Source: Rotaria sordida
Taxonomy: Eukaryota; Rotifera; Eurotatoria; Philodinida; Philodinidae
Assembly: GCA_905250125.1 (NCBI GenBank)
Contig: CAJNOL010000137.1
Location: forward strand, 168,853-232,852
Direction: 5' to 3'
Length of the DNA stretch: 64,000 nt
The stretch's first letter is position 1. Each line of letters starts with the position of its first letter. This document shows, in pieces, positions 45,649 to 58,066 of this stretch. The notes under the pieces are model-generated. The model ran no database searches. It saw nothing but the letters and a program-made list of their open reading frames with translations, and had not been told where the DNA came from. The position numbers and the translations under genes were made by a program.

Positions 45649-47439
45649 TTAGAGTTCTTTTTGAAAACAAAGCCAAAAAAAAAGAATTGTTAATAATGAA
45701 GAAGAATTGCAGACCGAATGAGATGTTACATGACAGTTATCATAAAAATCCGGACCTAGAGTACATTGAATTTCTTCGATGATAGACATTGAACAGACTG
45801 TAGAATAAATATCGTTTAGAAGTTGTGCACGAACAACACCTGAAGATACAGTTAATCGATTCAATAGTTCGTTATTCAGACCTGGAAAGGCCCATTCATT
45901 TCCATTTTTTGTTAATAAATCAACGAGTTGTTCTCGTTCAATATCTGTTGTACAATTAAATGGATCAATAGTGGCATGCGCTATAGTATCAAAATCGGGC
46001 TGTACACGTATTTGATGTAGAAGGTATAGATGAATTTCGGTTTGATTATTAACGATCATGTTCGAAAGAAGATAGCTCGAGTAGCGTAGTGGTTGATACG
46101 GTTCGATTTCGGATGCATTCAATTGAACGATCGTTAGGGAAGGCCAAACAATTTCGAGGGTGATATTGCATAAGTATTGTCCACCTTGTTCAAAATTACC
46201 GATAAATAGTTGAGCGGAAAATGTTGTCATATTGCCATTGAGTAAATTATTCAATGACCATAAATCTGGCAAGATCGTCCACTGATTCTGAAGAACATTC
46301 GTATTTGTCGGTAAGGATAGAGAATTCACATTTGGATGCGTCACTTTTGCCATCAAGACTAGTTGAAAATCGTGTGGTGTACGAAACATTGGTTTGTGAG
46401 AAATCCAAACGAGATCTAGTGTACTCAATGGTAATAATATGAATCCATGTTCGGCCATCCGTCCGTTGGATGGATACGGAGGTAATTGAGATGGATTGGG
46501 ATCGACGATAAATGCATCATAATAGGCTTTATGTCGTTGATCGAATCCTGCTTTCCATTGTTCTTGTAATTCATTATTGAGTTGATGTAAATGATCTAAT
46601 GACAAATTGAGTAGACGCTCTTTTGGTTGATAGGTAGCACCAATTGGATAATCGACTTTATCTATTTGAGTCATTTCAATATGTGCACCGAGAATAGCAT
46701 TCACATTAAGATGATTTGATTCAATGAAATATAATAGACGTTGAATCGAATCGACATTAGCCGAAAAATTTGCGATATACAAACGTCCTGGTAGCAGTGA
46801 ATCACCTGTAAACAACAATCTAGTCGCACAATCGTAGAAGGCTATCGAAGCATTTTCATGACCTGGTATAGGTATGATGGCTACTTGACGCTGATTGTCG
46901 AGTGCAAAAGTGCCAATCGAATATGGCCATTTTGACAATTTAAAAAAGTAACTCACATTTTCTACGGTTGTACCTACAACAGTGGTAAACAATTGACCTT
47001 GAAATTGTCCATCACCAGCAATATGATCAAGATGATTGTGAGTATGAGCAACGACTAACTTCAGGTCTTCACGTTTTTTCTTTTTGTTAATACACCAACG
47101 ATTAATAATAGTTTCAACATGTTGTCGGATGGGAAATGAAGTCAATGAGACGGTTGCACCACTATCAATAAGTAAGATTTTCTTTGTTCCAAAGAGAAGG
47201 TACATGAAGGGAGCTTCATAATTAATACACTTATTTTCACGAAGTATAAATGTATCATTATTCACAGCAAATACATTCACATCAGGTTCTTTCGCTTTAT
47301 GATGGAAACAATTGATGGAGCCACTTGTCCAGTTGGTCGGTAGCTCGATTCGGAGAAAAGTAGTATTCTTGGAACAAGTAAATGAAGTACTTGCATCAGC
47401 TGACATGCAGATAAGAAGAAGAATCAATGAGAGAAGCAT
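45649..47439 (-). CDS. Secreted metallo-beta-lactamase-fold hydrolase
   Basis: Single frame of 596 residues from the ATG at 47439. The frame is open further upstream without an ATG in good context, and a strong acceptor (TTTTTTTTTCAG) ends at 47470, so the upstream part is probably leader. A signal peptide (MLLSLILLLICMSADA) is followed by a metallo-beta-lactamase domain at about 70-265 with the complete metal set: HTHNHLDH (His134, His136, Asp138, His139), PGHEN (His194), FTGDSLLPG (Asp213) and GAHIEM (His253). The remaining 300 residues, with Asn-linked glycosylation sites, form an unidentified C-terminal region. The last 20 residues are hydrophobic after NSSS, like a GPI signal. It is a secreted or surface hydrolase of unknown substrate. 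The lack of introns suggests either transfer or retroposition. Confidence 0.82.
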   Translation of the reverse strand: MLLSLILLLICMSADASTSFTCSKNTTFLRIELPTNWTSGSINCFHHKAKEPDVNVFAVNNDTFILRENKCINYEAPFMYLLFGTKKILLIDSGATVSLTSFPIRQHVETIINRWCINKKKKREDLKLVVAHTHNHLDHIAGDGQFQGQLFTTVVGTTVENVSYFFKLSKWPYSIGTFALDNQRQVAIIPIPGHENASIAFYDCATRLLFTGDSLLPGRLYIANFSANVDSIQRLLYFIESNHLNVNAILGAHIEMTQIDKVDYPIGATYQPKERLLNLSLDHLHQLNNELQEQWKAGFDQRHKAYYDAFIVDPNPSQLPPYPSNGRMAEHGFILLPLSTLDLVWISHKPMFRTPHDFQLVLMAKVTHPNVNSLSLPTNTNVLQNQWTILPDLWSLNNLLNGNMTTFSAQLFIGNFEQGGQYLCNITLEIVWPSLTIVQLNASEIEPYQPLRYSSYLLSNMIVNNQTEIHLYLLHQIRVQPDFDTIAHATIDPFNCTTDIEREQLVDLLTKNGNEWAFPGLNNELLNRLTVSSGVVRAQLLNDIYSTVCSMSIIEEIQCTLGPDFYDNCHVTSHSVCNSSSLLTILFFWLCFQKEL

Positions 47440-47469
47440 TCTCAGAAAGATAGGCAATCCGTGTATAAT

Positions 47470-50400
47470 CTGAAAAAAAAACATGTAAGTCAAAAGACAT
47501 ATTGATATCAATTCCGTTCCCTTCTGTCATTGGATAAACATAATGCATAGTATGAATATAAAGTCTTTTGCTAATCTTTGAGGACTGGGAGTTGTGTTAT
47601 TTAGAATTAATCGAAAAGAATTTAAAAGCTTGTAGAAGAAGTCTTGCTTAATTCAAAATGTAAAACACGATTGTTCATGTGTTGAATTGTATGTAGCGAG
47701 AAAAGTGAGAGCAGCTATCACTCCAGTCACTTTCCTACAGACACGTAAAACTTATGTCAATATTCTATGGTGGAGTTTTCGTCCATACAATTGTGAATTT
47801 TTAAATTTCGAATCGATTAGAAATTCTCAAATTCGAACGTCGATTTTTTTCTCGTAATGGGATATACTAGCACCTGCCAAAAATATCTGAATATGATTTC
47901 CCCCTTGATCTTCTGATGAATTTTAATAAATATAAGAAGTATCTCTATAGTCATGTGTAGCGACTTCATTCTATTTCATATTTTAATCACGTAGAGATTA
48001 TGTTGAAAAGTTTCTAGCCAGTTATTTTATAGAGGTATAGTGTGACTGAAGAGTGAGAAATAAACTAGTGTGTAAGATGAGACATCTATAACAAGGATAT
48101 CAAGACCGCATAGAGAGTCAAAAGAAAACGTCGATTGATTGGACTATGATGGAGCGATTTGAGAATAGTTTATAATGAATATTTTTGTACGCTTCATGGT
48201 GACTTTGAGTAAAAAATACATACTCGTAATTATAATATAACCTTTAAAGTATTTCTTGATTTTACACGAGAGATGAAGCTACTCTCTTTATTATTGTAAA
48301 ATTTTCTTCTCTTTCTGCTATTTGCAATGTATTTAATGATGACTATGCAAAAATAAGACATTTTCAAATCATTGTTATGCCATTATACAACCAGTAGCTG
48401 TTCTGTTGTCTTCTATGCAGTATATCTGCGTCGTCTAGAAAACAGAAGCAATAAAATACTAGGTGTTACGTATAAAAATAACAGTAATTTGAAAATATCG
48501 TACCTTTGCAATGTTTTCATTGGTTACGCTTAGGCTAGGATACGACGGTATGCGAATTAGGATACAGAGATGAATCTCACTTTCACCCATTCACGTACTA
48601 AATCTTTTTTTTGGTCGTCACTGTGTCGACATTGTCGATCGACAATATATAATAAATCTGACAACCGTTACATTAATAAGAAAACTTCAGCTCGAGTTAT
48701 GATCATTCGAGTGATAGCATGGCGAGATACGAAAAATATTTCTTCTTCTTTGCCTAATCCTATTTGTTGAAGAACAGAGTGGTAGTGACTGATCAAAGAT
48801 AGAGATAGCAGTAAGGTGATGATGGCAAGAATCATTGAAGATGAGGTAGCGTTGACGAGTAAGTATTTGTTATTTTGTGACTAAAAGCCAAACATAGATA
48901 CTAAAGAAATCGACACTGAAAATCAGAGTCTATGATTCTAATTGACCACCATCAGGAAACAGACTAGGATCACGAAAGATCGAACATCATTTCTAAAGAT
49001 TAATTTTTTAGATCTTTGACGTTGAGTGTGCGAGAATGCAAATGAAGAAAAAAATCTCACTTACATCTACAATATCTACAAATCCTATCTCCACATATTC
49101 ACAGCTTGCGAATGATGGTGATGAAGAAATCTGAACGATTGATCATCTTCTAACATTTGGAATTATTCAAATAAGTGACGAAATATGATTAGATTAAAAC
49201 CGAGAAAGAAATTTTCAACTGGATTATTGTCTGATTTGTGTTTCCATTAGCAATTAAATATCAGAGAGACATTGAATTTCAGAACACGACTAAGTGTGTC
49301 ACTCAAGTCATCATAGGGTTTTAATCACCAACATTTACTTGCAGTATGTTAATATAGTTGATAGGCTTTCGCACTTGTCTATTTTGTTTTTCTTCGAGCG
49401 TTTCTTCTTCAGCTTTCAATAGTTCTGGTGTTTGGTTAAGACCATAGGCCTTTAAAGCCTAGTTATAGCCATTTTACTGAAATTTCACCAATAGATAAAT
49501 CTGATAATTCTGGGAATATCCTAAAAGTTTCAGCCGAAAAGAATGTCTCTTTGTCAAGATCTTGAATTTCCAAAAAATAGTCATTTGCTATAGATATGTC
49601 TCAAAACTCGAGTTTACTGGAAAATTCAATATCTCAACAAAGGAATATTTTCACAGATATTACATGTATCTATGAGCAAAATTTCAGGTTAAGATTTCGC
49701 TATTTGATTTTCCAGCAATTACCTAAAAATGGGTCAAAAATTCAGTAAAAAAATCATAACTCAACTCCAAAGATCCATAAGCACAAATCATTTTTAGAAG
49801 TTTACTAGTCTTACCAAGATCTCTTTGTGAATTCCATATGAACTAAAATGGTGAATTACAGCTGGGCTAGTTCTCGTCAATGCTATAGAAAAATCAATGT
49901 TTTGAAAATAATTATATTCTCTTTATTCACAATCTATGCACTATCATACATAGTTTCGACGAAATAAACATCCATAGTTGTTTTGCATACGACGATAACT
50001 TATCTTTGTGTCATCTCAACATACATTATATTTAGATATAACAGAATGTGCTCTTTCTTTTTCTATGTCGATTGCTTTTATATAAATATAAGAAATAATC
50101 TCTCATAGAGCAAACAACAAAGATGCCTATTGAGAACGACATCGACAGAAAAAAGCTGCTCTGATCGTTTCCTAAATTGACAGCTCAAATATTATCTTTA
50201 TCTTTTGGCAATAAGCATGCATATTGTTTGACAAATAATTAGCAAGCTGTAGATTGATAACTAAATGAAAATGTGTGCAGCATTTATAGAAACTGATGGA
50301 TTACATATGCAGATATTAGTTATGTTAATCACGATCGGTGACCAAGGCTTAAAAATGTCTTAGAAAAAGAGAAGTATAGTAATTCATATTCTCCCATTTT

Positions 50401-52790
50401 CTATGCTTCTGTACTAACCAACAAGAAAGAAAAACAAATCAAATGCAACACTTCACTTATGATAGCTACTACTCAAACATTTCCCAATGTTGCACAATTG
50501 AGACGATCACAAAAAAAATCAAATATTGAAAATACAGAAAAATTCAGGAAATACTTCAATGTGATGAATTTATATTGTACCAAACAGCATTTGTCAGTAC
50601 AGTTAAATTTATGAGAAGAAGCTTCATAGAAGAAAAAAAAAGAAATCCGACAATTTTTTTATTATCTTTTACTTGAAAATGAAATTACATGTTGAACACA
50701 TTGACAATTATTGTTTTCGTCAATAGACATGTGCATTGCGAAATTCGAACAATGACTATAAAAAAAAGAACACTTGAAGAGAACGTAAAGTCAATGATGT
50801 AGTCGAAAAATTAGTTTATTATCAAGAAGTATCTAATTCATTTTTCTTTTATCATTGTTCAATTTTATTGGAAAGCTCGTAGACTAAATTTTTATAATTG
50901 ATTATACATGCGCATTTCACTTCGAGATTACTGAAATTTCTGAGCATACACACAATTCAAATGTGAAGGGTATCCAAGATGAACACACTTTGCATACTTT
51001 AACATCTTTGTTTCAACTACGTAGATTTTTATAGTAAAACTTCCAAGACTTTTTCATATTATGTCCATTATACTTCGACATCACATTAACGAATATTAAC
51101 ATATTCTGCCTGTGTTGTTGTGTCAAGTAAGAAAGATCTGACTATGTCTTTTGCATTGAATTTTCCAACTATTTCTTGAGCATGGTAGACTGGGAAAGAT
51201 AGCATTTTTATTTATTATACAATCGGATACTCCATTACAGAATCATATATTCGACAAGAAGCATTTTCTCTTATATAGAGCTTTGATGAGTTAATGAAAA
51301 TACTAGAACTAATGTAATGATATAATTTAAACTGATAGACTATATTGTTATTCTAGAATTCTAACTTGTTCTTTGATCGTCATCGTTATGTCTGAATTAT
51401 TGTTTGTCTTCTTTTAAACTAACAAGTTGTGGAATAAATATTCATTCAGACATTAGAAAATCATTTCCTATCAAAATTTACGAATAGAGTAACATCGTTG
51501 AGAAAAGAGAGAAGATTTAGCAACTGATTGATGACATTTTGTAACTTTCAATCTGTTTTATTCGATGTAATCCATGTACATAATGTATCAAATTCATATC
51601 GTCACTATATTTTGCTTATAAAGAGAGCTGCCAACATCTTCACACATCTAAGAACAAAGTTCAAACGGCTATTGTTGAGTGATAGATGCTGAATCATAGG
51701 AAAAATTGCACTAGTGCAATTTTGGTCACGTTGCTAAAAGAGAAAACCAAACATGTTATTCATCCATTACTACGAAAGATTCATAATAGTTTTTGATAGA
51801 AAGCAAATGGATCTTAACAGTTCTATATTGGCAAATCATATGAAACATCATTGACAAAAATGGGTTTATCATATCCAAAGCTAGTAGCCGACTCTAACAG
51901 AGACCAGAAACTATTGCGAGTAATTATATCTGGACTTCGATCAGTTGATATGTATGTTGGATTTTGTTGTTGTTTCACTCGTTCATAGCCTATGCATATG
52001 ATCTAATCTTTTAAAATTCTTCGTTTTTAGAATTACTTAGTTTGTAAAACACTTGAAATGAACTGTAATTGTGCTTGAAACATGCACACAAATGAAAAAA
52101 ACTCAATAATAGAATGTGACAAAATTTTGTTTTGAAGTTTAACCATCTCAAATGTGTTTTTTGTGCAATACATTTGATAGCATCTATGATAGGCACGAAG
52201 GAAGCGTTTCATTTATGTCAGAATGCATCTTTGCGTTCATTTTGGAATATAACTCACAGTTTAGACACTACCTATAGATATTCATTCATTCTACCATTCT
52301 GTCAGTTTGACACTAGATAAAAATAAAGAAATTAATAAGAAAAAGATTTCTTTTGATCATATGATGCTAATTCATTGACAGAACGAGACTGATCTGCAAC
52401 TCTATCTTGAATTATGGTTTATCTGGTCTTGTTCTTCAATCCAATTCACTGATTTCTATGAACAATGATTTATTAGAGCGTTTGGGTATGAAGCGTGCGT
52501 ATGCAGTTAACTTGTGGAGCCACATCCTTACACAAAGAATTCGTTGAGATCTTTCTATCAGCGATTAACTCTATAATCGATTTTTCGATAGAAAACTAAC
52601 TCTTGAATGTTGTAGAGTGATTTATAGTTTGGTGAACCCTAATATGCCACTACTCTAGATCATTGGATTTTTTCTAATCATTTTTTTTCGTACATTTTCT
52701 GTTTCTATCATGGAGTGTTATACTTCAACTCTATGTGACTGTTGTATCTCTGCAAAAATGCAATAGATCAGTAAAAAACTTGATAGCACG
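47470..52790. other. Long gene-free stretch
   Basis: More than 5 kb of AT-rich DNA without a supported gene. Short ORFs (48570-48770, 52011-52320) lack protein-like composition. Sequence around 49440-49900 has an even, non-simple texture suggestive of an old interspersed element, but no ends were found. At 51628 the string AGAGCTGCCAAC resembles a hAT end without a partner. Confidence 0.5.
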
Positions 52791-53354
52791 ATGAATAGCG
52801 ATTTGATCGTACTTCAAGAGGTATGTTCACATTTTATTTGTATATATTTTCATTCAGGCAAAACAACAGTACTCAATGTCGCGAAATTTGATAAAGATGT
52901 TACAATAATGTCAATAATCAGTTCCGATTTTATAATAGAAATTAACAATATCTCTATGTTTTCTATCGACGAGGGTGATCTGTCGAGAACTCGTGTTTAT
53001 CAACGTGTTTACTATCACAGAATTTCGAAAATTATCTTTGTTGTTAATTCAATTGATAGAGAATGCATTGATAAAGCATGTGATAAACTTCTTCAAATGT
53101 TAAATGAAGAAGAACTTCGAAATAAGCCTGTTCTCATTTTTGCCAATAAACAAGATTTATCCAATGCAATGAAGGTGAATGAAATACAAGTTAAAGTCAA
53201 TTTAACTAACCTCAACAGAAATATTAAGGTAGAACTAGTTGATCGAATCAAACCGATTAATGAGACAATTGACGATTTGACCACAATGAAACGTGGTCTG
53301 ATGTCCATACGGAATGTGGCGAATTTTAAAATATTGTGGAATAATTTTTTTTAG
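52791..53354 (+). CDS. Degenerate ARF-family small GTPase
   Basis: The exon from 52858 (acceptor TTTCATTCAG) encodes GKTTVLNVAKFDKDVTI, then IIFVVNSIDRECIDKACDKL and NKPVLIFANKQDLSNAM, which follow ARF and ARF-like GTPases through the P-loop GKTT and the NKQD base-binding motif. The switch regions are unlike functional ARFs: the WDVGGQ motif is replaced by FSIDEGDLSR and the switch I Thr region reads MSIISSDF. The first half of the P-loop must come from an exon before 52801; the best frame there gives FDRTSRGKTT, with two residues too many and a stop just upstream. The C-terminus (NVANFKILWNNFF) is also atypical. It is either a very divergent member or a decaying gene. ARF proteins control vesicle traffic; here function is doubtful. 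Confidence 0.5.
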   Translation: MNSDLIVLQEVCSHFICIYFHSGKTTVLNVAKFDKDVTIMSIISSDFIIEINNISMFSIDEGDLSRTRVYQRVYYHRISKIIFVVNSIDRECIDKACDKLLQMLNEEELRNKPVLIFANKQDLSNAMKVNEIQVKVNLTNLNRNIKVELVDRIKPINETIDDLTTMKRGLMSIRNVANFKILWNNFF

Positions 53355-55127
53355 TTTTCGTCGATTCTCGATGAAAATAAAGAAAAAAATATGTAAATAT
53401 GATATAACTGAAGAAATCAAATTTTCTTTTCTAACGAACAGAAATATAACCAAACAATTTCTATTCAATTTATTCAACTTACCGCATTGGAAGAGAAAAG
53501 AAATAGTCATTTATTGATTCTGAATAGTGTTAGAATAACATTTACTTTATTTTAAAAAGATTAAGTATGATCTATCTCGCTCATTTTTAAATCTCACTTT
53601 TCGACGTCATAGGAGCACATTTAACTTTCATGAAATAGGAAAGTAGATCGAAAATTATCAAAACCTTCGACAACAAGCAAGACACAGGTAATTAAGCCCA
53701 GTAAATTCAAATACACATTCTACACATGAGGAAATATTGTTCTCGGATACGCGTTTTTCCATGGAAAGAATTCTAAATATTATTGTTGGTGAAATTACTG
53801 AGTTAAGCAAACAAAAAATATTGAACGAACTTCTTCTCAACTCTTTCCCGAAATGAGCGTTTGACAATATGGAAATTCCCATGATGGTGCTTCGAATTTC
53901 ATGTTTTTTTTATGACAATATTTCCAAAATGATATCGTCCTGTTGGGATGAGTGTTAAGGAATGCGACACTTCTATTCTCTCACACCTACACTCACGTGT
54001 CTCAGTATAATTATCATTTGTTCGGTTATCGACTTCTTTGCACATTGAATTTTCATTTATGAAAATTTTGTTAAAAAAATATTCAAGATATTTCATAAAT
54101 ATTGGCATGTACTTTGCTTCAGTTAAATAGAAAAAAAAACGAAAGTGTACTCATGTAAAAAAAAGTTGACAAGAAATCAGATTAAAATTAATTGTTATTT
54201 CAGTCACAAAAGCAGATTTTTCTAATTTTTTCCAATCAATTTTAATTGATTGAAAGTTATTGATCTCTTTTAAGAGGTTAATTTTTTTTTACAGATTAAA
54301 TTCAATTTAAACAAATTCTAAATAATAGGATAAATCTGCATTTGTTGCTGAAAAAAAATCGGTTTTAATTTCATTTCTTAAAATTTTTCTCATTGGATAT
54401 TTCTTGAACTTCCCTAAATGTTACGATGTCATGAAATAATTCCATGAAAAATTAGACAAAAGAAATGATTATTCGATGCAAAAACTTTTATTTGTTAACA
54501 CAAAATTACAGTCTACGCAACAATTTAAGTGGTAAGCACAGAATATCACAATGATTATTACTCATATTGGATTTGTGAACGAACATCAAAATTTGATTGA
54601 GACAGGAAAAATGGTACGTATTCTAAGATAGGTCTTCTTCTTTCAGCGTAGTAATGTGATAGTTTTCATTCACACTTGCTTGAAAGGATATGATAATTTC
54701 AAATTGCAAAATAACTTATAATATCTACAAGTATTTCTACGATCATTTTTGAAGTCTTATACCGTTCTGTATAGTTTGCTTTTCTATTTAATCACAAACA
54801 AAATGAACGAAAACGTGATAAAAATCAGTTACCATAGTAGAGGCACTCTGTAAAATGCAAAATAATAGCAAAAGTGCTGAATAACGAATGTTCGACGATG
54901 TTTTGAAATGGCACATATTAACATTTTTTTTGCTAAAATCTTTCTGATACAAGTGAGAATCATCTAGACATATGACTATCTAGATTTGCAAGGCTTTTTA
55001 GTGATAGAATCGGTTTTCACTAAACTTAATTTATTTCAATAGATTAAAATATATGTATGAAGTGTTAGTAAGACTAGCTAAAAAGAAAGGAAAAAGTGTT
55101 CATAGTAATGACATAGCAATCATATAT
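53355..55127. other. Gene-free spacer
   Basis: AT-rich sequence between the ARF-like region and the CAP gene. Minus-strand ORFs at 53658-54108 have no family features. A TTTTTCCAATCAATTTTAAT/ATTGATTGAAAG hairpin lies near 54225-54260. Confidence 0.5.
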
Positions 55128-55778
55128 TTAGCACCCGCCAAAATTTTGAACCCAATAGGCTCCGTAAGTACCGCCTTGAGCATATCCAACGCCAAGTGCT
55201 TTATAACTTTTGCTCATGAGATTAGCACAGTGTCCAGAACTGGCGATCCAACCATTGACTGTCTTTTCAGGAGTTTGATTGCCAGCAATATTTTCGGCGC
55301 CGCCACAATTCTTCGGATAACCTGCAGCTTCTGTGCGTTCCCAAAACTGGCTTCCATCTCTACCTGTATGAGAAAAGTAGTTATATTGAACCATGCTTCT
55401 GGCATGTTTAGTCGCAGCGTTGCCCAATCGATCATCCCATCGAAGAGCCGGTGCGGCAGGATACCAAGTCGAACCACAACTCCGGCCCTGCTGTCGTGCT
55501 TGATTTGTTAGATCGAATACTCTTTGCTGGTAAGAGTTGCTGGGACTTCGGCGTTCGAAATCACGAAGAACAATACTATCATCATCGTCTTCATCATTGT
55601 CTTCATCATTGTTTTTAATTGATCGTAGTTGTTCACTAAAGCTAAGATCTGATTCATCTATCGATTCAGCTGTACCTAATATTGTACGGAGTCGAAAACG
55701 ATGATCATTTGCTGGCGATGAATGAACCACTTGTCCAAGAGCCAAGCAAATAAAAACCAAAAACATCCACATAGTCAT
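55128..55778 (-). CDS. Secreted CAP-domain (YkwD/SCP-like) protein, intronless
   Basis: Single frame of 216 residues from the ATG at 55778. A signal peptide (MTMWMFLVFICLALGQVVHS) is followed by an acidic linker with an Asp/Glu run (residues 58-67) and a CAP domain at about 83-216. CAP residues are present: KHARSM (His125), YFSHTGRDGSQFWERTEAAG (His137, Glu148), AENIAGN (Glu162), GWIASSGHCANLMS (His183) and YWVQNFGGC. Cysteines at 101, 158, 184 and 216 can form two disulphides. CAP proteins are secreted and varied in function; the short YkwD-like form here is most like bacterial and fungal ones. A T-rich TTTATTTAG lies 23 bases before the ATG. Horizontal origin is plausible but not shown. Confidence 0.87.
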   Translation of the reverse strand: MTMWMFLVFICLALGQVVHSSPANDHRFRLRTILGTAESIDESDLSFSEQLRSIKNNDEDNDEDDDDSIVLRDFERRSPSNSYQQRVFDLTNQARQQGRSCGSTWYPAAPALRWDDRLGNAATKHARSMVQYNYFSHTGRDGSQFWERTEAAGYPKNCGGAENIAGNQTPEKTVNGWIASSGHCANLMSKSYKALGVGYAQGGTYGAYWVQNFGGC

Positions 55779-55801
55779 TGTATAAATTTCACAAAATTTG
55801 A

Positions 55802-56411
55802 CTAAATAAAATAGAATATATTCAGATCTTTCCCATGTATTTTATATAGTGTACATTGACAGTAGTAATGAAAACAGAATCAATATTCATATAACAACGA
55901 TCCTGCTATTCTATCTAATTTAAAAGTCAATCAATAATAAATAAAAAATCCGAAAGGAACTATTCATAGAATATTAGAATTTGTATAGTTCGTTCTATTT
56001 AATTTTTCCATTCATCTATGAACTATCGTAATGATAAAACAGATGGAACCCAACTGGTATTTCGACACTTAGTTTTCAATCATAGGAACGATTGTTTCTG
56101 AGAAAGCCTAAATTTGATCAAAATACAGAAAAGACTTTGTCCAATAGATTCATCATACTCGAGTCGTCGAAACCTATCGAATATACGTGGAGAAAGAGAT
56201 TCAAACATGGATACTTATGATTCAGTTTCGTCAAACATCTAAACTAAATATGAACTAGTATTCTTCTATGAAAGTCATCTTTTCAATTCATAAGAATATA
56301 ATACTACTTTGACAATTATGTCTTTTTAATACTTGCTATCAGTTTTTAAAAACTAAAAATAACATTTTTTTTTTAATTTACGAAAAAAAAAACCATCGCA
56401 TGTCTCTTGCC
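55802..56411. other. Gene-free spacer
   Basis: Upstream region of the CAP gene. Nothing recognised up to the MITE's target duplication CTCTTGCC at 56404-56411. Confidence 0.5.
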
Positions 56412-56641
56412 TAGGGGTGGCACTTTATCTTTATTTCACTTTATTAAAGTAAAGTAAAGTAATCCTACTTTACTTTACTCGATAAAGTAAAGTAGATCAG
56501 CTTTACTTTATCCGGTAAAGTAAAGTAGGATTACTTTACTTTACCCAGTAAAGTAAAGTAACCCAACTTTACTTTACTTGATAAAGTAAAGTAACCCAAC
56601 TTTACTTTACTTGATAAAGTAAAGATAAAGTGCCACCCCTA
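56412..56641. mobile_element. 230-bp hAT-type MITE with perfect 8-bp target duplication
   Basis: Terminal inverted repeats TAGGGGTGGCACTTTATCTT and its complement at 56622-56641 are perfect over about 20 bases. CTCTTGCC flanks both sides (56404-56411 and 56642-56649). The TIR type (TAGGGGTGGCA) and 8-bp duplication are typical of hAT elements. The inside is a lattice of ten or so TACTTTACTTTA / TAAAGTAAAGTA blocks in alternating orientation, so the strand can fold many ways. There is no coding capacity. Exact duplication and TIRs suggest recent insertion. Confidence 0.92.
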
Positions 56642-56649
56642 CTCTTGCC

Positions 56650-58066
56650 AAAGGAATAGATTTGCTGGAGTTTGAGATACTCTATGTAAAGAGCTTATTA
56701 CATAAATATGACATCTGATAACCAACTGATGTGTGTGTGCTAAGTATTAAATCAATATTTAAAAATTTTTTCAAAGGTTCAAAATATGAACCTTCGTTAT
56801 GATCGCCTCTATCAAGAGCGCTTATGCATTTTGTTCGTAGTTTTCATCAGTTGATGTTAAATATTGCTTAGTAAATTATTAAATTAAGATGAAACATCTG
56901 CCGAACATAAATAATTCTGCTAAGATTATTGAATAAAAGTAAAAGACATTTCAACAATACATCTTGTAGCAGTTTCACGTAATCAAAATTAGACTCAGTA
57001 GTCGAAAATGTTATTATACGAGGTTTGCTTCTACTGGAACACTCAAAAGTATTCTTCCGATATATTTGTTTTCTTCAAGTAGTTAAAACTTCGATAGATT
57101 TCTTCTCATTGGGTACTTGAAGCTTCGATGAATGCCGACGATTCGAAACGTGTTCAATGAGTCGAAAATGAGTACTTGATAGGATATAATTTTCGGATGC
57201 CCCGATTCCGTTGGCTGTCGAGAGGCTCGAAATTGTAATAGAACGAAAAAAAATATATACTTCAAATTTTCGACCACTCGTCACACTCATTGTATGGTTT
57301 TAATAGTGTGCTTAGAAAAAATACAGGCCTTGTCTACATACTGCATTTTGCTAATGAAGCAAATATTTGAGTATAGATCTTGTGTGATGACAAAAATCCT
57401 TGAAAAATATTATGTTAAAACCAAAATAACAGCGAAATCTTCTGATCTATATAACATTCGAATAAAGTCAGTTGAATAGAAGTTTGGAAATAAATAGAAT
57501 TGGAATTAAAAAATTCGATTGTTCACATAGGAAAGCTAACTTATTGGCTATGAGAAAATATCTTCATCAGTGAAACTTATCAAAAACATTAGTGCATATA
57601 ATATGAAAGCAATGAACATGTCGAGGTTTTTTTTTGCTTTTTCTAATAGAGTAGAAATATATTAGTCAGTGATGAATTGCATTTTGTATTCGATCTATGT
57701 GTCGCTTTTCCAAGGATATATTAGTTTCTAATAATTATAGAAAAGTAGCCAAATTTGTTGATAACGTTCTGTGTGTGTATGACACTTGACAATCACTACT
57801 CAGTGCCAAAGAATCTATAGAAATTCAAGAGTGATAACCCAACACTTGTATAAAAGATCGTTCTTGCTGATCCGTCAAGAAGACAATTCAAGCCGATCAT
57901 GAACAAGAAAGCAATAAGATGAAATTCAATATAGTTATGGAGGCAAAAGACAATTATCGGACATTAATGAGTAAGGTCGTTGAAGAAGATTTGTAATACA
58001 AAATTTTAACTATTCACGGTCAACTCGTAGAAACATTGTCTCAAATACTCAAAGTCATGAACTAAA
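56650..58066. other. Gene-free spacer
   Basis: AT-rich DNA between the two mobile elements. Minus-strand ORFs at 57075-57290 have no recognisable features. Confidence 0.5.

Noticed and set aside
55053..55511. 152-codon plus-strand ORF opposite the CAP gene
   Set aside because: It is the antisense of a convincing signal-peptide plus CAP-domain gene and lacks protein features of its own.
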